From NCBI GenBank assembly GCA_044221445.1, contig JBGAPF010000023.1:1-38107 (forward strand): 38,107 bases of DNA, written 5' to 3'. Numbering within the stretch: the first letter of the stretch is position 1; the number at the start of each line of letters is the position of its first letter. Source of the stretch: JBDHTS01 sp044221445 (GTDB lineage: Bacteria > Pseudomonadota > Alphaproteobacteria > Micavibrionales > Micavibrionaceae). The position numbers were made by a program, and so were the translations under genes. This document shows, in pieces, positions 8,082 through 14,999 of this stretch. Under the pieces are notes generated by a model. That model did no database searches. It saw only the letters and a program-made list of their open reading frames with translations, and had not been told where the DNA came from.

Positions 8082-9584
8082 TTAAGCGGCCAGCTTCTGG
8101 TCGTATTCGCCTACATCGCCGACCTTCGTCAGCTGAGAGTCGATTTCCGCGAAGATTTCATGCATGCGGGCCTTGGATGCCGGGCTTTCCACCACTACCA
8201 CCAGCGAAGGCTTGTTGGACGAGGCGCGCACCAGGCCCCAAGTGCCGTCTTCCAGGGTCAGGCGAATACCGTTGACCGTGTTGATTTCGACGATTTTCTG
8301 GCCTGTAACGGCTTCGCCCTTGTCCTTTTTCTGCTGGTAATACGCGGTGATCTTGTCGACCACGCCGTATTTCTTGTCGTCTGGGCAGAACGGCGACATC
8401 GTCGGCGAGCTCCAGGTCTGCGGCAGTTCTTCGCGCAGCTGGGCCAGCGTTGCGTCGGCGCGGCGGTCCATCATGCGGCAGATGGTGATCGCAGACAGGA
8501 CGCCATCGTCATAGCCGCGGCCGATCGGGTTGTTCAAGAAAAAGTGACCGCTCTTTTCGAAGCCTGCGAGAGCGCTGAGTTCGTTCACGCGACGCTTGAT
8601 GTAGGAATGGCCCGTCTTCCAGTAATCGGTGGTGACGTTGCGTTCTTTCAATACCGGATCGGTGTGATAAAGGCCGGTCGATTTGACATCGACGACGAAG
8701 GTCGGGTTTTTGTAAACCGTCGCCAGGTCGCGCGCCAGGAGGACGCCGATCTTATCCGCGAAGATTTCCTCGCCCGTATTGTCGATGACGCCGCAGCGGT
8801 CGCCGTCGCCATCAAAGCCGAAGCCGATATCGGCGCCGGTTTCCTTGACGCGCGCGCTGATCGCGTGCAGCATTTCAAGATCTTCGGGGTTCGGGTTGTA
8901 TTTCGGGAACGTGTAATCCAGGTCGCAGTCCATCTCGATGACTTCAACGCCGATAGCGCGCAGGGCGTCGGGAGCGTAGGCACCAGCAGTTCCGTTACCG
9001 CAGGCCACGACGGCTTTCAGCTTGCGCTTCATTTTACCGTCTTTGGTCAGATCCTTGATATAGCGTTCCTTCATGCCTTCGACATATTCGTAGCTGCCGC
9101 CTTCGCGAGGCTTGCCTTCGCCTTTCAGGACGATGTCCTTGAGCCGGCCCATCAGTTCAGGGCCGAACGTCATGGGGCGTTCCGCGCCGATCTTGACGCC
9201 GGTCCAGCCGTTTTCGTTGTGGCTGGCCGTTACCATGGCGACCGCGGGGCAGTCCAGTTCGAACTGGGCGAAATAGGCGACCGGCGACAGCGCCAGGCCG
9301 ATATCCTTCACCTTGCAGCCAGCCTGCATCAGGCCGATGGTCAGCGCATGCTTGATGCTGGCGCTGTAAGCGCGATAATCATGGCCGACCACGACAGCGG
9401 GCGGGTTCTTTTTCAGTTCGTGCACGATGGTGCCGATCCCCAGACCCAGCTGCTGTGCACCGCGCAGGTTCAATTGTTCGGGCGTAAGCCAGCGGGCGTC
9501 ATATTCGCGAAAACCGCTCGGAGCGATCAGGGCTTCGCGCTCAAACGCTTCCGTGTTGGGAACGATTTTATTGTCCGTTTTCAT
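8082..9584 (-). CDS. algC: Phosphomannomutase/phosphoglucomutase (AlgC/ManB)
   Basis: A 500-residue cytoplasmic alpha-D-phosphohexomutase that interconverts mannose-6-P and mannose-1-P (often also glucose phosphates). It shows FREYDARW near the N-terminus, the phosphoserine loop TASHNENG (Ser121), and the Mg2+ loop DGDGDR (258-263). The sugar-specificity region (EKSGHFF) and the C-terminal phosphate-binding domain (RASSNKPSLVVVVES) follow. The length is normal. The start is supported by a strong GAAGGAGAAG site a few bases before the ATG at 9584. It feeds AlgA (11799-13211), but is separated from algE by 106 bp holding a hairpin, so it may have its own promoter as well as read-through. Confidence 0.93.
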   Translation of the reverse strand: MKTDNKIVPNTEAFEREALIAPSGFREYDARWLTPEQLNLRGAQQLGLGIGTIVHELKKNPPAVVVGHDYRAYSASIKHALTIGLMQAGCKVKDIGLALSPVAYFAQFELDCPAVAMVTASHNENGWTGVKIGAERPMTFGPELMGRLKDIVLKGEGKPREGGSYEYVEGMKERYIKDLTKDGKMKRKLKAVVACGNGTAGAYAPDALRAIGVEVIEMDCDLDYTFPKYNPNPEDLEMLHAISARVKETGADIGFGFDGDGDRCGVIDNTGEEIFADKIGVLLARDLATVYKNPTFVVDVKSTGLYHTDPVLKERNVTTDYWKTGHSYIKRRVNELSALAGFEKSGHFFLNNPIGRGYDDGVLSAITICRMMDRRADATLAQLREELPQTWSSPTMSPFCPDDKKYGVVDKITAYYQQKKDKGEAVTGQKIVEINTVNGIRLTLEDGTWGLVRASSNKPSLVVVVESPASKARMHEIFAEIDSQLTKVGDVGEYDQKLAA

Positions 9585-9619
9585 AAACTTCTCCTTCAGA
9601 TATCAAAGCCATAAACAAC

Positions 9620-9652
9620 GGCCTTCCTCATTCCAGCCGGAAGAGGAAGGCC
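9620..9652 (-). terminator. Hairpin downstream of algE
   Basis: A 10-bp inverted repeat (GGCCTTCCTC 9620-9629 with GAGGAAGGCC 9643-9652), extended by an inner TTCC/GGAA stem. Read on the minus strand it follows the algE stop. The T run is weak (GTTGTTT), so it may only attenuate transcription into algC. Confidence 0.55.
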
Positions 9653-9690
9653 AAACCTTGCGCCCTTTATTTCTTAAAGGGACAAAAGCG

Positions 9691-11139
9691 TTAAAAGCGG
9701 AACTGCAGTTCCATCAACCCGCGGGTTGCCATTTCATCGTCGCCTTCAGGGCCGAATGCGTCTCCGGCCTTGAATACACCGACCATCGTTTTGAACGTCA
9801 CGCCTTTCAGGACGCCCGCAGGCATGTTCAGTTCCTGACCGACATTCACGTTCAGGGCCAGGTCGGCGCCCTGCCCCAGATAGTGATCGTCGCCGTTGAC
9901 GTCGGCATTGATACCGTTGGACGCAAGGCCCGTCGCCTCGTCGGCAAGGCGATAATAGTGGTAGAGACCCGTCAGATCGCTTGCGTTGAAAACAGGGATG
10001 CCGAGGCCGATCGTGAAAATATGAATATTCGACAGATCGGGACGCAGGGCGAACCCATACTGATAAATCGTGCCGGACGAGATGCCGAGCCGGCTTGAGT
10101 TGCTGTCCAGGCCCGTCTGACGGAAGGCATGATCCGTTCCGTCGGAAGAATCGTCATCGCCTGAACCGTAGGCATAATCAAGGATCAGCAGAGGGTTATC
10201 GTAAACGGGCAAGGGAACGTTGATGCCGGCGTCAAGCGCCCATCCCAGAACGTCCTTTTCCTCGCTGCCTGTGACTGTACGCCTGCTGCCTGGACCCGCG
10301 ATGGTTTGCTGGGTTTTTGACTGACCGGTCACACCCATGAGGTCGACGCGGTATTGCATGGCATTGGCTTGGGGAAGAACGGACGGGACTGCTCCTTTAA
10401 AGCGTACGCCGGCCCAGTACAGATCGCCGTCTTCGCTATCGCGATTATCCGTCGAAACAGTTTCCCCGGGATTTTCCATGCCTGAATGATCGTCCTGCAT
10501 GGAAAAGCGGGTTTCGAAGAAGTGGTTATAAGTGTATTGCCAGGACGTCTCGCCCAGAACACGGAAAACGTCTTCGTTCCGCTTGAGGAAATCGTCGCCC
10601 GACGTACGATAAGATAAAAGATTTTCGCCCACGGCGAGATAGCCGCTGAACAGGGTCGTATCATAGATTACGCGTACGGCGTCGAAATCGCGGTTCCACC
10701 ACAGGGCATAAGGTTCCGTAAAGCGCTGGCGACCGACGCGGATAGACCATGGGAGATTGCCGAAAAGCTGATCTTCCTGAACCCAGAGCTGGCGCAGTTC
10801 AAGGAAATCATCCGTTCCGCTGGCTTCGCCGGTCTCAAGATCGATGGAACCGCCATCACCGTAATTTTTAAGGCCGCGCACTTCGCCGAAAACCGTCGTG
10901 GTATCTGTCAGCGGCGCGGTTATGCGCATCTTGCCTTCAAGGCTTTCGCTGTTCTGGTAATTCTCGGACGCCGTTCCCAGGTCGAAGTTATCGTCGCCGA
11001 GATATTGTCCTTTGAGGCTTCCGCTGATTTTGACGTTCTGCAAAAAGCTTCCCGTGTCTTTAGGGGCATCGGCGGCATGCGCGTGACCGGCAAAAATCAT
11101 GCAGGCACTGGCCAGAAGACAGGTTTTAAGTTTAGTCAT
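9691..11139 (-). CDS. algE: AlgE-like outer-membrane alginate export porin
   Basis: A 482-residue protein with a cleaved signal peptide (GHAHA-AD) and alternating beta strands throughout. It ends MELQFRF, with the terminal Phe typical of outer-membrane barrels. The region VGRQRFTEPYALWWNRDFDAVR is typical of the alginate export porin family. AlgE forms the beta-barrel through which alginate leaves the cell and docks to the lipoprotein AlgK. Its first codons overlap the end of the AlgK gene (8 nt), so translation is probably coupled. Confidence 0.9.
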   Translation of the reverse strand: MTKLKTCLLASACMIFAGHAHAADAPKDTGSFLQNVKISGSLKGQYLGDDNFDLGTASENYQNSESLEGKMRITAPLTDTTTVFGEVRGLKNYGDGGSIDLETGEASGTDDFLELRQLWVQEDQLFGNLPWSIRVGRQRFTEPYALWWNRDFDAVRVIYDTTLFSGYLAVGENLLSYRTSGDDFLKRNEDVFRVLGETSWQYTYNHFFETRFSMQDDHSGMENPGETVSTDNRDSEDGDLYWAGVRFKGAVPSVLPQANAMQYRVDLMGVTGQSKTQQTIAGPGSRRTVTGSEEKDVLGWALDAGINVPLPVYDNPLLILDYAYGSGDDDSSDGTDHAFRQTGLDSNSSRLGISSGTIYQYGFALRPDLSNIHIFTIGLGIPVFNASDLTGLYHYYRLADEATGLASNGINADVNGDDHYLGQGADLALNVNVGQELNMPAGVLKGVTFKTMVGVFKAGDAFGPEGDDEMATRGLMELQFRF

Positions 11140-11797
11140 GGGATAGCCATCCTTGAGAAAGTGCTTTGGCCTGCGCGACTTGCTGGGGCGTGACGATGGA
11201 TTCGATCTTTGCGACCTTACCAGCCGGAACCTCTACATCGTGGGCCTTCGCATAGTAGTACCAGGCGAGGGCTTCCACAGGATCCGGCGCACGTTTTTCC
11301 TTGCTATCATACAGGTCGGCGATTTTGACCGCCGCACGATAGTATCCACCTTTTAGGGCCTGTTTGTAAAACGATTCCGCGCGGACATAGTCTTTTTTCT
11401 GCTCATAGAGGGTGCCGAGCTGGAAAGAAGAACGGACATAACCAGCCGCCTGCGCTTTCATATACAGGCTTTCAGCCTTTGGCAGATCGGCTTTGACGAT
11501 TTCGCCCTGCTGGTAAACGCGGCCCAGTTCAAACTGAGCCTGAGGATAGTTGGCATCGGCGGCTTTTTGCAGAAGCTCGACGGCGCGATATGAATCCGCC
11601 GGGCCGCCCTGCCCCTTCATCAGCATCAAAGCGAGGTCGGTCTGAGCCTGGGGGAAATTATAATCCGCAAGCGTTTCCATATGTTTGCGGGCTGTCCCGT
11701 AATCGCCGTCCCGCAAGGCCTGCTCAGCCGTAGGAAGGTCAGCGCAGGCGGACAACAGCAGGATCGACGTCACTGCAAGTGCATGGATCTTTTTCAT
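11132..11797 (-). CDS. algK: AlgK-like Sel1/TPR outer-membrane lipoprotein
   Basis: A 221-residue lipoprotein: signal peptide with lipobox LLSAC, then Sel1-like/TPR helical repeats (for example NFPQAQTDLALMLMKGQGG, YPQAQFELGRVYQQGE, YVRSSFQLGTLYEQKKDY, YYRAAVKIADLYDSKEKR). AlgK holds AlgE in place and connects it to AlgX and the periplasmic part of Alg44. It is less than half the length of Pseudomonas AlgK (about 475 aa), so this is a minimal scaffold. It lies one base after algA and overlaps algE, a tight operon that supports the AlgK assignment over a generic Sel1 protein. Confidence 0.82.
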   Translation of the reverse strand: MKKIHALAVTSILLLSACADLPTAEQALRDGDYGTARKHMETLADYNFPQAQTDLALMLMKGQGGPADSYRAVELLQKAADANYPQAQFELGRVYQQGEIVKADLPKAESLYMKAQAAGYVRSSFQLGTLYEQKKDYVRAESFYKQALKGGYYRAAVKIADLYDSKEKRAPDPVEALAWYYYAKAHDVEVPAGKVAKIESIVTPQQVAQAKALSQGWLSHD

Positions 11798-11798
11798 C

Positions 11799-13211
11799 TC
11801 AGGCCGCGATTCTTCTTGTGGTGAACTGGATGGTATTGCCTTGTTCGTCCTGGCAGACCTCGACGATCTTCAGGTCGATTTCACCCGTGTTGACGATGCT
11901 GTAATCCACGCCGGCGGGGATGAACGCCGTCTGAAGCGCGACGATCGTGTTTTTTTCATGCCCGAACGTTACGACGCCCTGTCCCTCAAGCGCAGTCCAG
12001 AACTTGCTTTTATGCGCGTGCATTTTCAAGGCAAGGCTTTCGCCGGGCTGGACGATGATTTCGCGGACATTGTAGCCTGTCTGGTCGATCGATTTCGTCA
12101 GGCTCCAGGGTTGCGCCTCGCTGGGGGGATCGACGACTTCCTTGCAGCCCGTGCTTTTCAGGCCGTTCACCATGATCTTCATGCCGTCGCCATTGCTGCG
12201 GTCGGCGATCAGGATCGCATCGCCGGTATCGACGATCACAAGATTTTCAAGGCCGACGCAGCCGATCAGGCGGTCTTTCACCTGGATCAGGCAGTTTTTC
12301 GTATCATGCGCCGCGATGCGGCCTTCAAGAACGTTGCCGTTCTGGTCTTTCTCGCGCAGTTCCCAGAGGCTTTCCCAGGAGCCGATATCGGACCATTCCG
12401 GGTTGCAGGGAACGATAGCGACCTTTGCCGCTTTTTCCATGATGGCCTTGTCGAAAGGCTGTTTGGCGATCCGTGAGTAATGATTGGCGGAGGGTTCGCG
12501 GTGGTCGTCCGCCGCATCCATGGCGCCCTGGACGCTGTCCAGAATTTCCGGAGCATGCGCGCGAAACTGTTCCAGCACGGCGGCGGTCGAGAACAGGAAC
12601 ATGCCGCTGTTCCACAAATAGTTTCCGCCTGCGATATAGGCTTTCGCCGTATCGAGGCTCGGCTTTTCCTTGAATTCATGAGCTTTATAAGCTGTGCCGT
12701 CCTCGAACGTATCGCCGAGGCGGATATAGCCGTAACCCGTTTCAGGACGCGTCGGCGTGATGCCGAACGTTACCAGGTAATCGCTTTCAGCGGCTTTCAG
12801 CGCGTGATGAAACGCCGTGGCGAGCGCGTTTTCGTCACCGATATGATGATCGGCGGGCAGAATCCACATCATGGTATCGTTGCCGAAGGTCTTCCCGATA
12901 TAGGCCGCCGCAAGAGCGACCGCAGCCCCGGTATCGCGTGCCGAGGGTTCGCACAGGATATGGTTTATGGCGCCATTGTCCATTTCCGACAACTGGGCGT
13001 GAACTTCATTTTTCAGCGCGCCCAAAGTGACCGTGACAAGATTGTCGGCTTTCACGCCCGCCGTACGCAGCGCCCTGCGCATGGTGTTCTGCAACAGGGA
13101 AAAATCGCCCATCAGGTTCAGGAACTGCTTGGGGTGGTTTTCCCGGCTGGCGGGCCACATACGCGTACCCGAACCGCCGCACAGAATCACGGGAATGACA
13201 GCTTTAGCCAT
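11799..13211 (-). CDS. algA: AlgA-like mannose-1-phosphate guanylyltransferase with degenerate PMI domain
   Basis: A 470-residue protein. The N-terminal nucleotidyltransferase carries GGSGTRMWPASRENHPKQFL (residues about 12-31), the GTP/Mg2+ signature of GDP-mannose pyrophosphorylases that make GDP-mannose from mannose-1-P. The C-terminal cupin has the position and length of a type II phosphomannose isomerase, but the metal-site segment reads LKMHAHKSKFW where the family has LQMHHHRAEHW. The Glu and the last His are replaced by Lys and Phe. The isomerase half therefore looks inactive. A separate intact-looking PMI cupin is encoded at 14514-14999. The start has GAGGA seven bases upstream; a 44-bp gap separates it from alg44. 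Confidence 0.9.
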   Translation of the reverse strand: MAKAVIPVILCGGSGTRMWPASRENHPKQFLNLMGDFSLLQNTMRRALRTAGVKADNLVTVTLGALKNEVHAQLSEMDNGAINHILCEPSARDTGAAVALAAAYIGKTFGNDTMMWILPADHHIGDENALATAFHHALKAAESDYLVTFGITPTRPETGYGYIRLGDTFEDGTAYKAHEFKEKPSLDTAKAYIAGGNYLWNSGMFLFSTAAVLEQFRAHAPEILDSVQGAMDAADDHREPSANHYSRIAKQPFDKAIMEKAAKVAIVPCNPEWSDIGSWESLWELREKDQNGNVLEGRIAAHDTKNCLIQVKDRLIGCVGLENLVIVDTGDAILIADRSNGDGMKIMVNGLKSTGCKEVVDPPSEAQPWSLTKSIDQTGYNVREIIVQPGESLALKMHAHKSKFWTALEGQGVVTFGHEKNTIVALQTAFIPAGVDYSIVNTGEIDLKIVEVCQDEQGNTIQFTTRRIAA

Positions 13212-13255
13212 GAAACATCCTCACTTTATCTAAATAGATGACAGTGTCAGTTTAC

Positions 13256-14332
13256 TCAGTGGACAGGAAAGGTAACCTGGGCCGGACGGTTGGTCAGGCT
13301 GACAGGGATTTTCTGGTCAGGGCGGATTTTTACCAGGATCGGCTTTGCGGCATAGGTCAGATCGGCCGTTACGGGCGCCATGGAGTCGACCATACCTGAC
13401 TCAAGGCTTTCAACGCGGCCGGTGAACTCGGCTTTGGAACCAAAAACCGTAATATGGGCTTTTGTATCCGGGGCAAGGCGTGCGGCGTCAGCCGGGGAGA
13501 TTTCAGCGACAATCCAGGGCTGCGCGCTGGTCGGAGCCAGAGTAAACAAACGGTCGCCCGATGCCACGTACTGGCCGTCATTGCCATAGCGTTTAACCAC
13601 GTAGCAATCGCAGCTGCTGGTCAAGGGAACGCCCGCAGCGCCGTTGCCTGAAGAAATCTGGGCCATAGCCTGGCCCGGCTGAACGGTGGCCGCATCCGGA
13701 TCCAGTTGCGATTTGAAATAGCCTGCATTGACAGCCCGTACGTCCATGACCTGAGCGGAAACGACCGCATCGGATGCTTTCAGAACGAACATGCTTTCAT
13801 AAAGGTTCCCGAGGACGAAATAAGCGGCGATCAGCCCCAGGACCGCGACAGCGGCCAAACCCGGCAGCTGGCGCCTGAAATCCATTTTCATGGCGTTTTC
13901 CGCGTTTGCCAAAGCGTGTTTACGCTCCTTTACGAAGTTATTGCGCGCCGCAACGTTCAGAAGATCGCCCGAAGCCACGACATCTCCGGAGACATACGCC
14001 TTCAGAAGGTGGTTCAAAAGCGAGATCTGCTCGGGGCTGAGGTCAATAAAGAGGCATCCCAGCAGCTTTTCGGCTTCATTATAGTGCTGAACGGTGGCCG
14101 AAAGGCTTACATCCATCGAAAAACCGCCAAAAGGCAGCTGTAAAAGGACTTTAATAGCCTGTCCTCGGGCATATTTACCGGTAATGCCGCGTACGGACAG
14201 ACCGCCTGCGGATAAATCCTTAACATCGTAAGCTTTGCCGTCGATCTCGGCTTTGGCAGGAAGCGGGATGCGCACATGCTGACGCTGGGCTTCCGATTCG
14301 TGGACAATCTGGGCTTTAGTGGCTGCGGTCAT
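13256..14332 (-). CDS. alg44: Alg44-like c-di-GMP receptor (PilZ) and membrane-fusion protein
   Basis: A 358-residue inner-membrane protein. The N-terminal cytoplasmic PilZ domain has both c-di-GMP binding motifs: RQHVR (17-21, RxxxR) and DLSAGG (39-44, DxSxxG). One transmembrane helix (about 153-175) leads to a periplasmic HlyD/MFP-like domain (PGQAMAQI, DGQYVASGDRLFTLAP, KAHITVFGSKAEFTG). Alg44 stimulates the polymerase Alg8 when c-di-GMP is bound. The ATG at 14332 is chosen because residues before it (a longer frame to 14416) lie in AT-rich promoter DNA and do not resemble the family. It is first in the operon alg44-algA-algK-algE, divergent from the cupin gene. Confidence 0.9.
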   Translation of the reverse strand: MTAATKAQIVHESEAQRQHVRIPLPAKAEIDGKAYDVKDLSAGGLSVRGITGKYARGQAIKVLLQLPFGGFSMDVSLSATVQHYNEAEKLLGCLFIDLSPEQISLLNHLLKAYVSGDVVASGDLLNVAARNNFVKERKHALANAENAMKMDFRRQLPGLAAVAVLGLIAAYFVLGNLYESMFVLKASDAVVSAQVMDVRAVNAGYFKSQLDPDAATVQPGQAMAQISSGNGAAGVPLTSSCDCYVVKRYGNDGQYVASGDRLFTLAPTSAQPWIVAEISPADAARLAPDTKAHITVFGSKAEFTGRVESLESGMVDSMAPVTADLTYAAKPILVKIRPDQKIPVSLTNRPAQVTFPVH

Positions 14333-14392
14333 TGGATAAGCACCTTTGCAAAGAAAATTCTGTCGGCTCTTTACTACCGATGAGTATGGAAA

Positions 14393-14417
14393 ATTGCAAG
14401 AAAAAATATTTTGCAAT
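14393..14417. promoter_or_regulatory. Inverted repeat (operator candidate) in the divergent alg44 / PMI promoter region
   Basis: ATTGCAA (14393-14399) and TTGCAAT (14411-14417) form a 7-bp inverted repeat around an A/T-rich 11-base centre. It is inside the 181-bp AT-rich gap between two divergent transcription units, where a shared regulator would bind. No known regulator motif was recognised. Confidence 0.35.
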
Positions 14418-14513
14418 GCATCAAAATTTTATAGAATAAATTCTGAATTTTCCAGATATATAAAGCACCAGAAAAAGCTTTCTGTAAACGGGTATCGAGA
14501 AAAGGATAGTATT

Positions 14514-14999
14514 ATGTCTAAAAATGCAGCGCTGGCCGTGAACACACTGGCCGCTTATAAAGTCGGTGATACCGACAACCGTCCCTGGGGCACATATACG
14601 GTTACCGGCGTAGGCACCAACAAAGCCGGTGAAGAGTACTGCGAGAAAAGCATCACGGTCAATCCGGGCCAGGTCCTGTCCCTGCAGTCGCATGAACACC
14701 GCCGGGAACACTGGACCGTCGAAAGCGGCGTCCTGACCGTCGTTTCCGACGACCAGCGTCTTGAGCTGAAAGCGGGCCAGGACGTCCGCCTGCCGCAGGG
14801 CGCGATCCACTGCATGGCGAACCTGGGCAAAGTTCCGTGCGTCGTGCGCGAACTCCAGGAAGGCATCTGCCGCGAAGACGACATTAAACGCTATGTCGAT
14901 TCTTATGGCCGTGCTACAGAGACTTCATCTTCCCCGAAGGCGGAAGCGAGCATCGCGCTCTATAATGAAGTCCTGTCCGAAATCAAGAAAAGTGCCTGA
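14514..14999 (+). CDS. Stand-alone cupin phosphomannose isomerase (type II PMI domain)
   Basis: A 161-residue single-domain cupin equivalent to the C-terminal half of AlgA/ManC. It starts its fold with RPWGTYTV and ESITV-like strands, has the metal-binding segment LSLQSHEHRREHW with both His, the Glu and the last His kept, then GAIHCMANLG and the closing VRELQEG and DDIKRYVDSYGR typical of type II PMIs. Expected reaction: fructose-6-P to mannose-6-P, the first step to GDP-mannose. A good Shine-Dalgarno (AAAGGATAG) precedes the ATG at 14514. The 3' end overlaps the next gene by 8 nt. It probably replaces the degenerate PMI half of AlgA. Confidence 0.82.
   Translation: MSKNAALAVNTLAAYKVGDTDNRPWGTYTVTGVGTNKAGEEYCEKSITVNPGQVLSLQSHEHRREHWTVESGVLTVVSDDQRLELKAGQDVRLPQGAIHCMANLGKVPCVVRELQEGICREDDIKRYVDSYGRATETSSSPKAEASIALYNEVLSEIKKSA

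Noticed and set aside
8160..9614. A 484-codon plus-strand frame
   Set aside because: Mirror of the phosphomannomutase gene; the real product is on the minus strand with catalytic motifs and a good ribosome site.
14893..14991. Extended N-terminus of the PEPC-like protein from ATG 14893
   Set aside because: It lies wholly inside the cupin gene in another frame and adds a basic non-homologous stretch; GTG 14992 at the overlap fits better.
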